Below, in pieces: positions 33,349-40,286 of a DNA stretch of 46,465 bases. This DNA comes from Gammaproteobacteria bacterium (lineage in GTDB: Bacteria; Pseudomonadota; Gammaproteobacteria; Pseudomonadales; Azotimanducaceae): assembly GCA_026706665.1 (NCBI GenBank), contig JAPOYI010000190.1, positions 1 to 46,465 of the forward strand, read 5' to 3'. The notes below the pieces were generated by a model, which was not told the DNA's origin, ran no database searches, and saw only the letters and a list, made by a program, of their open reading frames with translations. Position 1 is the first letter of the stretch. The number at the start of each line of letters is the position of its first letter. The position numbers were made by a program, and so were the translations under genes.

Positions 33349-34029
33349 TTATAGCTGAACGTTTTGGAGCTGCGACACGCCGCGCTCGATCTTGTCGAGG
33401 TAACGCATGCCGGCGTTGTGCCAGAGCGCGCTGCCTCGCGTAGAGGGGCCGACGTTGTAGGACTTCAAGGCGCAGAAGTGGTCGCGCACCGATGACGAGA
33501 AGTGGCTGTAGCCAGGGACGCCGCTGACATCGCCGCACTGGTCGCGGAAGCGGCTCAGGATCTGTGCGCCGCAGTGGATGTTCTGTTCCGGGTCGTTCAG
33601 GTTGCCGCCGCAGAAGGACTGCCAGTAGTTGCTCCGTATCTGGGCTGGACCGATGGCGCCCATCGACGATTGCACCGCCTTGCGGAAACTGCTCTCGGCG
33701 AATACCAGGCTTGCGAGGAGTTCCGGCGGCAGGTCTTGCTGGAGCGCGCCTTCAAGGATCCAGCCCGAGAACTCGATCGCCCGCGGTGCGCTGACGTCGA
33801 AAGCCTGTTGGATTTTCTCGGCGAAGATCAGACGCTCCATCTCCCATGTCATGGACGGACGGCTTGGCGCTGGAATGGCGAAAGGCTGCAAGCCGTAATC
33901 GGGCCCCGGGGAGTGTGCGGGAGCGGCGAGCGCCAGGATGATCGCTGCGGAGGCAGGAACACCTGCCCTTGGAAATCCTATTAGCTTTCCGGCAGTTACC
34001 GTCCTGATGCGACCCAACTTTTTCAACAT
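33349..34029 (-). CDS. Lytic transglycosylase, SLT domain, exported
   Basis: Cleaves peptidoglycan glycan strands in the periplasm. The 226 aa product has a signal peptide (MLKKLGRIR, hydrophobic AAIILALAAPAHS), a helical linker (MTWEMERLIFAEKIQQAF), then the SLT goose-lysozyme-like domain. The catalytic Glu is in LVFAESSF near residue 112, with GAIGPAQIRSNYWQ, NIHCGAQILSRF and SYNVGPSTRGS following. ATG 34029 was chosen over 34077 because a sigma-70-like promoter (34065-34092) would start RNA between the two. An open frame extends to 34359 but its N-terminal residues are basic filler. It is followed at 39 nt by the nhaC gene. Confidence 0.88.
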   Translation of the reverse strand: MLKKLGRIRTVTAGKLIGFPRAGVPASAAIILALAAPAHSPGPDYGLQPFAIPAPSRPSMTWEMERLIFAEKIQQAFDVSAPRAIEFSGWILEGALQQDLPPELLASLVFAESSFRKAVQSSMGAIGPAQIRSNYWQSFCGGNLNDPEQNIHCGAQILSRFRDQCGDVSGVPGYSHFSSSVRDHFCALKSYNVGPSTRGSALWHNAGMRYLDKIERGVSQLQNVQL

Positions 34030-34064
34030 CGATAGAAAATGAAGAAATAGTGGAGGGGGCGCGT

Positions 34065-34092
34065 ATTGTTCCTTCATTTTCGAAAACGTCAA
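34065..34092 (-). promoter_or_regulatory. Sigma-70-like promoter of the transglycosylase gene
   Basis: On the minus strand TTGACG (34092-34087) and AACAAT (34070-34065) are separated by 16 nt in a conspicuously AT-rich stretch. RNA would start near 34058, 29 nt before the ATG at 34029. The -35 box matches 5 of 6 and the -10 box 4 of 6. Confidence 0.45.
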
Positions 34093-34186
34093 GTGTTTTT
34101 TTGCGCATTGGATTCGGCCAAACTCGGTCGGACTGACGCGGATGGCCGTCAGGCGCGCCGTTTTTCGTCCCCCGCCGGAGCCCCGT

Positions 34187-35191
34187 CTACGCCGTGAGTT
34201 CCGCGATGATTCGCGCCTGATCGTCGTTCGGCAGGTTCGCGTACGCGGCCGAGGTGCGATCAACGATGTCGCCATAGCGGGCGAGGAGCCGTTCCGCGAT
34301 TTCTTCCGGCGGACCGACGATGCCGAACGCGCCGACCATGTCGTCCGTGACGAGGGCACCCATCTCCGTCCACCGGCCCTGTTTCGACATCGCGTTGAGT
34401 TCGCCCTGCAGTTCGCCGGCGCCGATGCTGTCGAGCACGGGTCTGTACGCGGGGGTGGAGCCGTAGAAGGCGATCTGCTGCCTGGCCGCCGCGCTCGCCC
34501 GGGTCATTTCCTGCTCGTCGCGTCCCGTGACGACGAAGCACGGGTAACTGATTTCGAAGTCCGAACGCCGCTTTCCGGCCTTGGCGAATCCGCGCTCGAG
34601 GGCGGGAACCGTCGTCTCGCGGATGTACTTCTCCGTCGTGAAGGGATGCACGATGATCCCGTCCGCCACCTCGCCGGCGACCTCCGTCATCAGCGGGCCC
34701 ACCGCCGCGAGGAACACGCGCGGTGGCCCGAACTCGGTGTTGTCCGGGGTAAAGAACGGCGTCATGAGCGTATGCGCGTAGAACCTGCCGGTGAACTGCA
34801 GTGGTGCGCCTTCATGCCAGGTCGCCCAGATTGCGCGCAGGGCGAGAATGAACTCCCGCATTCGCGCCGCGGGCTGCGACCACGGCATGCTGAAACGTTT
34901 CGTGATGTGCGCCCGGATCTGCGAGCCGAGCCCGAGCACGAACCGTCCCCCGGAGGCGGCGTTCAGGTCATGGCCGACATGGGCGAGCGTCATGGGCGAA
35001 CGCGCGAAGGCGACGGCGATGCTCGTCCCGATGTCGACCCGCGACGTGGCCTGCGCGGCTGCCGCGAGAGGCAGGAACGGATCGTGTCCGGTCTCCGCGG
35101 TGAACACGCCGCTCATGCCCCTCTCTTCCAGTTCCCGCGCCTCGGCGCCGGCCCTGTCCAGCTTCCACCCGATGCTGCCGTCAACCTTCAT
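34187..35191 (-). CDS. LLM-class F420-dependent oxidoreductase (TIGR03617-like)
   Basis: A 334 aa luciferase-like monooxygenase-fold enzyme: ELEERGMSGVFTAETGHDPF, RVDIGTSIAVAFARSPMTLA, NAASGGRFVLGLGSQIRAHI, RFSMPWSQPAARMREFI, FLAAVGPLMTEVAGEVADGI. The GLGSQ and FARSPM segments are typical of the F420-dependent branch. Cofactor (F420 or FMN) and substrate cannot be decided from the sequence. The ATG at 35191 has a strong GGAGGAGG immediately upstream. An open frame continues upstream to 36577, but that part is antisense to the dehydrogenase gene and is not coding. A second LLM enzyme lies at 44789-45865. Confidence 0.9.
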   Translation of the reverse strand: MKVDGSIGWKLDRAGAEARELEERGMSGVFTAETGHDPFLPLAAAAQATSRVDIGTSIAVAFARSPMTLAHVGHDLNAASGGRFVLGLGSQIRAHITKRFSMPWSQPAARMREFILALRAIWATWHEGAPLQFTGRFYAHTLMTPFFTPDNTEFGPPRVFLAAVGPLMTEVAGEVADGIIVHPFTTEKYIRETTVPALERGFAKAGKRRSDFEISYPCFVVTGRDEQEMTRASAAARQQIAFYGSTPAYRPVLDSIGAGELQGELNAMSKQGRWTEMGALVTDDMVGAFGIVGPPEEIAERLLARYGDIVDRTSAAYANLPNDDQARIIAELTA

Positions 35192-35506
35192 GCCTCCTCC
35201 TCGAGTTCTGATCGCAAATCCATCTACGCCGGGAGCCCCTGGCTCATTAGGCCGCGAGCAGCAGTCCCGCCTCTTCCGAGTTGGGATCGCATGTTGGATG
35301 CCGTTGTCATGGTGCCTGCCCCCGGGTCTCTTCCCGCGGCGGATACTCCGCGCGCGTTTCGAACAATATTGCCGCGTGCCCGCAACCATGCCAACAGGTG
35401 TCCCAGGCGGCTCGCCAGCGGTTTCCATTCTCCGGTCGCTTGCAACCCTGGCCGAGATAGACCATTTTCGCGCCTTGTCCGAACAGGGGCCCGGGGGTGT
35501 CGGGGG
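35192..35506. other. Divergent intergenic region
   Basis: 315 nt between two divergent genes. I see no gene: frames here lack motifs and good starts. It presumably contains both promoters, but no strong -35/-10 pair was identified. CCCGGG and short GC palindromes are present without a T-run. Confidence 0.5.
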
Positions 35507-36574
35507 ATGATCAAGACGATTGCCGTCATCGAAGGCGACGACGCCGCGCCGGAGGCAGTCCGTCCGACAATCGAACTCCTCGGGCAGCTCAACATCGGCC
35601 TCGAATTTGTCCATCCGGCCGTTGGCGAGGCGGCGGAGAGGGAGACGGGAAGCGCCTTCCCGGAAGCGTCGAAGCAAATGATCGACGATGCCGATACGAC
35701 GTTTTTCGGCTCCACCAGCGGCAACACCGGCACCGCGCTGCGGTACCTGCGCTGGGGCAAGCAGACCTACGCCAACGTCCGTCCCTGCCTGCACCTGCCG
35801 GGCTGCGCCAGCCCGCTCAAGGACCCGGACGGCATCGACTTCGTGATCGTGCGCGAGAACCTCGAAGACCTGTACGTAGGCTGCGAGGGACCGATCGGCG
35901 ATCTCGCCCCGCTTGGACTCGTCGGCCGGACCGTGCGGCGCCCCGTGCATGAACTGGGCGAGGGCAAGTATGCGATCAAGATCATTACCCGGGAGGCGAC
36001 GGAGCGCGTCGTCCGGTTCGCCTTCGGCCTGGCGGCCAAGCGCCGCAACCACCTCACCTGCGCGACCAAGCACAACATGCTGCGGGGCAGCGACGGGTTC
36101 TTTCTCGACGTGGCCCGCGAAGTCGCCGCCGAACATCCGGACGTCGAGTTCGACGCGTTCATCGTCGACGACTTCGCCTGCCGCATGATCCGCGAACCGA
36201 AACGGTTCGACGTGGTGGTCATGCCGAACCTGTATGGCGACATCCTCTCGGACGCCGCCGGAGGCCTGCTCGGCAGCCTGGGGCTCGCGGCGAGCGGGTG
36301 TTTCGGGGACGACTATGCGTACTTCGAACCCGCGCACGGCACCGCGCCCGACATCGCCGGACGCAACATCATCAACCCGACGGCGACGCTCCTGAGCGCG
36401 AGCATGATGCTCGATCACCTGGGATTCGCGCGGGAAGCCCATCGCTTGAGGGACGCGTTGCTTCGGGTCTACGCGGCTGCCCGAGATGCCGGGACTCCGG
36501 ATACGCTCACCCCGGACCAGGGGGGCAACGCGACGACGACTGAATTCTGCGCAGCGGTGACGGCCGCCCTGTGA
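35507..36574 (+). CDS. Isocitrate/isopropylmalate dehydrogenase family protein
   Basis: NAD(P)-dependent oxidative decarboxylation of a 2-hydroxy acid. The 355 aa product has TIAVIEGDDAAPEAVRP at the nucleotide-fold start, FVIVRENLEDLYVGCEG (substrate-binding Arg and RENxEDLY), THE metal-site segments FIVDDFACRMIREP and NLYGDILSDAAGGLLGSLGL, and AHGTAPDIAGRNIINPTAT (cofactor loop). The shortened N-terminus (GSTSGNTGTALRYLRWGKQT) and RPCLHLPGC differ from both canonical isocitrate and isopropylmalate enzymes, so I leave the substrate open; tartrate- or homoisocitrate-type activity is possible. ATG 35507 directly follows a G-run. The stop overlaps the hydrolase GTG start by 4 nt. Confidence 0.88.
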   Translation: MIKTIAVIEGDDAAPEAVRPTIELLGQLNIGLEFVHPAVGEAAERETGSAFPEASKQMIDDADTTFFGSTSGNTGTALRYLRWGKQTYANVRPCLHLPGCASPLKDPDGIDFVIVRENLEDLYVGCEGPIGDLAPLGLVGRTVRRPVHELGEGKYAIKIITREATERVVRFAFGLAAKRRNHLTCATKHNMLRGSDGFFLDVAREVAAEHPDVEFDAFIVDDFACRMIREPKRFDVVVMPNLYGDILSDAAGGLLGSLGLAASGCFGDDYAYFEPAHGTAPDIAGRNIINPTATLLSASMMLDHLGFAREAHRLRDALLRVYAAARDAGTPDTLTPDQGGNATTTEFCAAVTAAL

Positions 36575-37407
36575 CACCCTGGTGGGAAGCCCATCCGGGC
36601 AACGGACCGTTCCTGTTGCTGGTACACGGCTTTCTGTGCAGCCGCGCGCAGTGGACGCCCAACCTCGAAGCCCTGGGTGCAGTGTGCCGTCCGGTCGTCG
36701 TCGAGCTGTACGGTCATGGCCGCTCGCCGAGCCCGGAAGACGTCCGCGCCTATGCGCCGGCGTCCTACGTTCGTGCCCTGGACGCCATTCGTGCCGAACT
36801 GGGCGCCGAATCCTGGTTCGTCGGCGGGGGATCTCTCGGGGGCGCGCTGGCGCTGCGCTATGCCCTGAGCCGTCCGGAAGTCGTTCGAGGGGTCATCTTC
36901 ACCAACTCCATGGCCGCGTTCGCGCCCACGGACCAGGTCGACCAGCGGTTGCGGGAAGGCGCGCGCTCGGCCGAGCGGGTCCGGATGGGAGGGATGCAGG
37001 AGATAGATCGGATACGGGTCCACCCGAGGCATGCCCGGCGCCTGCCGAAGGAGATTCACGAGGCGTTGCTGGAAGATGCCCGGCAGCTTGACACCGGGGG
37101 CGTCGCCAACACCGTGCGCTGCACCACGCCCAGGGCATCCGTGCGCGACGATCTGGGTGCCGTACGCGCGCCCGCGCTGCTCGCCTGCGGGCGCTTCGAA
37201 AGGCGCTTCCGGCCGCACCGCGACTTCGCCGCCGCCAGGATGCCCGATCTTGCCGTGGTCGACATGGACGCCGGGCATGCGGTGAACATGCAGGCTGCCG
37301 GCCAGTTCAACCGCGCCGTAATCGACTTCCTGTCGGATTCCGTGAGAACCTTGAACCAAAGAGGTGGCCCGTGGGGCACCGACATGACGGCATCGACCGT
37401 CCGATAG
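36571..37407 (+). CDS. Alpha/beta hydrolase
   Basis: A 278 aa alpha/beta-hydrolase-fold enzyme. FLLLVHGFLCSRAQW carries the oxyanion HGF, VVVELYGHGRSPSP the second loop, SWFVGGGSLGGALALRYALS the nucleophile elbow (Ser in GGSLGG), and VVDMDAGHAVNMQAAGQF the catalytic His. The order is that of esterases, haloperoxidase-like and C-C bond hydrolases. It starts with GTG at 36571, overlapping the stop of the upstream dehydrogenase (GTGA), so the two are probably translationally coupled and may act in one pathway. No signal peptide; cytoplasmic. Substrate unknown. Confidence 0.87.
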   Translation: MTPWWEAHPGNGPFLLLVHGFLCSRAQWTPNLEALGAVCRPVVVELYGHGRSPSPEDVRAYAPASYVRALDAIRAELGAESWFVGGGSLGGALALRYALSRPEVVRGVIFTNSMAAFAPTDQVDQRLREGARSAERVRMGGMQEIDRIRVHPRHARRLPKEIHEALLEDARQLDTGGVANTVRCTTPRASVRDDLGAVRAPALLACGRFERRFRPHRDFAAARMPDLAVVDMDAGHAVNMQAAGQFNRAVIDFLSDSVRTLNQRGGPWGTDMTASTVR

Positions 37408-37414
37408 AGGCCAC

Positions 37415-38269
37415 GTGACGCATATCGTCGACACGCTGATCGAGGAGCGCGCTTCGCGGTTGATGCGTCATCCGCTGGTCTGGCGCCTGATCATGCGGAC
37501 GCTCCACCGCGCGCTCGGCTACGAAGAAGCCGTGGCGATGGCCGACACCATCGCTTCGATGTCCGGTGCCGAGGTGTTCGACTACATGAGCGATTTGCTG
37601 GCGCTGGATGTCACCGTGGACGGCCTGGACGAAGTCCCGGACCGGGGCTCGGCGGTCGTCATGCCGAATCATCCGACCGGCGTCGCCGATGGTGTCGTCG
37701 TCTACGACGCGCTGAAGCGGGTGCGGGAGGACATCGTGTTCTTCGCCAATCGGGACGCGCTCAGGGTCTCTCCCGGAATGGAGGACATGATCATCCCGGT
37801 GGAGTGGGTCGAGGAGAAGCGCACCCTCACCAGGCAACGCGAAACGTTGCGAGCGGCAGCGGCGGCTTTTCGCCGGCAACGGCTCATCGTCCTGTTCCCC
37901 TCGGGACGCCTCGCGCGGCCCAGCGTCCAGGGCCTGATGGAACGGCCGTGGCAGACGACCGCGATCAGCCTGGCCAAGAAGCACAGCGCTCCGGTCGTCC
38001 CCATGCACATCCGGGGCCACAACTCGTGGTTGTTCTATCTCTTCTGGCTTCTGCACGACGAACTGCGCGACATCACGCTGTTTCGCGAGCTGTTGAACAA
38101 GGAAGAGGCGGCCTACGAAGTCCGCATCGGCGAGATGTTCGAACCCGAGGGCGACGTGAAGGCGCTGACCGAAGACCTGCGCCGGTTTGTCACCGAGCAG
38201 ATGCCGAGGGGCGCTCGAACCTGGCGTGGAATGGAGCAGCAGTCGAGCGCGAGCCTGTCGTCCGGTTGA
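37415..38269 (+). CDS. PlsC-like glycerolipid acyltransferase
   Basis: A 284 aa acyltransferase. AVVMPNHPTGVADGVVV is a variant of the NHxxxxD catalytic box (His-Pro-Thr-Gly-Val-Ala-Asp), and LIVLFPSGRLARPSVQG corresponds to the FPEGxRS motif with Ser for Glu. APVVPMHIRGHNSWLFYLFW forms the later VPVAI-like box. The family transfers fatty acyl groups to lysophospholipid or related alcohols at the inner membrane. The substitutions put it in a divergent subgroup, not housekeeping PlsC. Start GTG at 37415, 7 nt after the hydrolase stop, in the same plus-strand run. Confidence 0.82.
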   Translation: MTHIVDTLIEERASRLMRHPLVWRLIMRTLHRALGYEEAVAMADTIASMSGAEVFDYMSDLLALDVTVDGLDEVPDRGSAVVMPNHPTGVADGVVVYDALKRVREDIVFFANRDALRVSPGMEDMIIPVEWVEEKRTLTRQRETLRAAAAAFRRQRLIVLFPSGRLARPSVQGLMERPWQTTAISLAKKHSAPVVPMHIRGHNSWLFYLFWLLHDELRDITLFRELLNKEEAAYEVRIGEMFEPEGDVKALTEDLRRFVTEQMPRGARTWRGMEQQSSASLSSG

Positions 38270-38305
38270 ACCGGCAGAATTTCGGATTTTCTGGATGAAG
38301 AAGCA

Positions 38306-40213
38306 ATGATCGATACGCCATACCGGTCAGCAGGGATCAATGATGTCGCAGGGTCGGTGTTGCTTTTTGCCCTCTGGCTGTGCCCCGCTGCGGCGGTAGC
38401 CGAGTCGTATTCGCCCAACGTCGATGACGCGTACCCGGACAACGTCTACTGGGGCGACACGCACCTGCACTCTTATCTTTCCGGCGACGCCTTCGCGCTG
38501 GGATCCAGGCTCACGCCGGATGACGCCTATCGTTTCGCGAAAGGCGAAACCGTGCAGTCGACGAGCGGCCAGCCAGCGCGCCTGCGCCGGGCGCTGGACT
38601 TCCTGATGGTGTCGGATCACGCGGAGAACCTCGGCGTCCTGCCGCGCCTGGCCGAGAGTCCCGCGCTATTGCCGGAGTCGGAAAACGCCGCGAGCACGGC
38701 GCAACTGATCGCCGGCCTGCCGCCGGTGCGCGATGTCCTGAACGCGCCGACGGCCGAGGCGTTCGAGTCCATGGGACGTCCGCTCGGCCAGGCGAAGGTC
38801 GCCTGGTTGAAGGACTACGCCATCGGCGAGGACTTTCGACGGGACCTGTGGAGCGAAGTGGTCCGCGTCGCGGAGAAGCACAACGATCCGGGCACGTTCA
38901 CTACCTTCGCCGGCTACGAATGGTCGGCCAGGGGGCCCGGGGAGGGATACTCCACGATCCATCGAAACGTTCTCTACGGAGACGGGCCCGAGTTGACGGT
39001 ACAGACGTGGCCGTTCTCGAGCTACGACAGCAACGACCCGGAAGATCTCTGGGCCTACTTCGCGGACTACGAAGAGCGTTTCGGCGGAAACGTGATCTCC
39101 ATTCCGCACAATGCCAATCTCAGCCGTGGCCGGATGTTCAGCCCGGGGGACTACCGGGGCGCGCCGCTGACTCCCGCCTACGCGCGCAGCCGGGCGCGGT
39201 TCGAACCCGTTGTCGAAGTGACGCAGTTCAAGGGCGACAGCGAGACGCACCCGCTCGTCTCGCCGAACGATCCTTTCGCGGATTTCGAGAGTTGGTCAGC
39301 AAGGTCGGCGCTTGCCGCGACTGAGGCAATGTCGAAGGAAGTGGCCGCTGCGCAGTCCTACGTCCGGCCGGCGCTCGGCCTCGGCCTGGAGCTCGGCCGT
39401 GAGCTGGGGGTGAATCCGTTCAAGTTCGGCATGATCGGCAGCACCGACTCCCACACCGGCCTCGCCACGGCGGACGAGGACAATTTCTGGGGCAAGATGG
39501 GAAAGGACGAACCGAACCGCTACCGGTCGTCGTTGAATTCGTCCTATGCCGCGGCGGGTTGTGCGGCGGTCTGGGCGCGCGAGAATACGCGACAGGCGCT
39601 TTTCGCCGCCTTCAAGCGCCGCGAAGTGTATGCCACCACCGGCCCCCGCATGACCGTGCGCTTCTTTGCGGGCTGGGGCTTTGATGCCGGCGATGCCGCG
39701 AGCCCGCGCCTCGCGGCCGCGGGTTATCGCAAGGGCGTTCCCATGGGCGGGGATCTGGCCCGCGCGCCCGAGGGGAGGGCGCCGACCTTCCTGGTGCGCG
39801 CGGTGAAGGATCCCGACGGCGCCAACCTGGACCGGGTGCAGGTCGTGAAGGGCTGGCGCGACGGCGCGGGGGAGACCTCTGAACGCGTGTACGACGTGGC
39901 GCTCTCGGATGGCCGGGCGCCGGGCACGGACGCGCAGCCGGCGGACCTGGTGGGTAGCACGGTAGATGTCGAGAATGCCGCCTACTCGAACAGCATCGGC
40001 GCGGTTGAACTGAGTACCGTATGGCGCGATCCCGACTTCGATCCGGAAGCACCGGCGTTCTATTACGTGCGCGTCCTGCAGATTCCGACACCGCGCTGGA
40101 CGGTGTACGACGCCAGGCACTATGGAGTGGATGTCTCCGAGATCCCGGAGCAACAGCCCCTGGTGATCCAGGAGAGAGCCTACACCTCGCCCATCTGGTA
40201 TACGCCACAGTGA
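38306..40213 (+). CDS. DUF3604 protein, exported
   Basis: A 635 aa protein of unknown biochemical function. A signal sequence lies at about residues 16-33 (VLLFALWLCPAAAVAES). The DUF3604 domain carries PHP-like metal-site elements: VYWGDTHLHSYLSGDAF, LDFLMVSDHAENLG, FAGYEWSARGPG, VISIPHNANLSRGRMF, KFGMIGSTDSHTGLATADED and REVYATTGPRMTVRFFAGW. The histidine-rich pattern suggests a periplasmic metal-dependent hydrolase. It ends SEIPEQQPLVIQERAYTSPI. ATG 38306 is preceded by GAAGAAG. It sits between the acyltransferase and the TonB receptor, an arrangement suggesting uptake and processing of an external compound. Confidence 0.85.
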   Translation: MIDTPYRSAGINDVAGSVLLFALWLCPAAAVAESYSPNVDDAYPDNVYWGDTHLHSYLSGDAFALGSRLTPDDAYRFAKGETVQSTSGQPARLRRALDFLMVSDHAENLGVLPRLAESPALLPESENAASTAQLIAGLPPVRDVLNAPTAEAFESMGRPLGQAKVAWLKDYAIGEDFRRDLWSEVVRVAEKHNDPGTFTTFAGYEWSARGPGEGYSTIHRNVLYGDGPELTVQTWPFSSYDSNDPEDLWAYFADYEERFGGNVISIPHNANLSRGRMFSPGDYRGAPLTPAYARSRARFEPVVEVTQFKGDSETHPLVSPNDPFADFESWSARSALAATEAMSKEVAAAQSYVRPALGLGLELGRELGVNPFKFGMIGSTDSHTGLATADEDNFWGKMGKDEPNRYRSSLNSSYAAAGCAAVWARENTRQALFAAFKRREVYATTGPRMTVRFFAGWGFDAGDAASPRLAAAGYRKGVPMGGDLARAPEGRAPTFLVRAVKDPDGANLDRVQVVKGWRDGAGETSERVYDVALSDGRAPGTDAQPADLVGSTVDVENAAYSNSIGAVELSTVWRDPDFDPEAPAFYYVRVLQIPTPRWTVYDARHYGVDVSEIPEQQPLVIQERAYTSPIWYTPQ

Positions 40214-40286
40214 CGATGCCCGACCCGGGCGAGCGACCCGGGCTGCCGATCTCTCCAGCGTTCCAGGCCAACGGGCCGACGCGGCA

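Noticed and set aside
35192-36577. Upstream extension of the LLM oxidoreductase frame on the minus strand
   Set aside because: It covers the antisense of the dehydrogenase gene; the strong Shine-Dalgarno and canonical N-terminus place the start at 35191.
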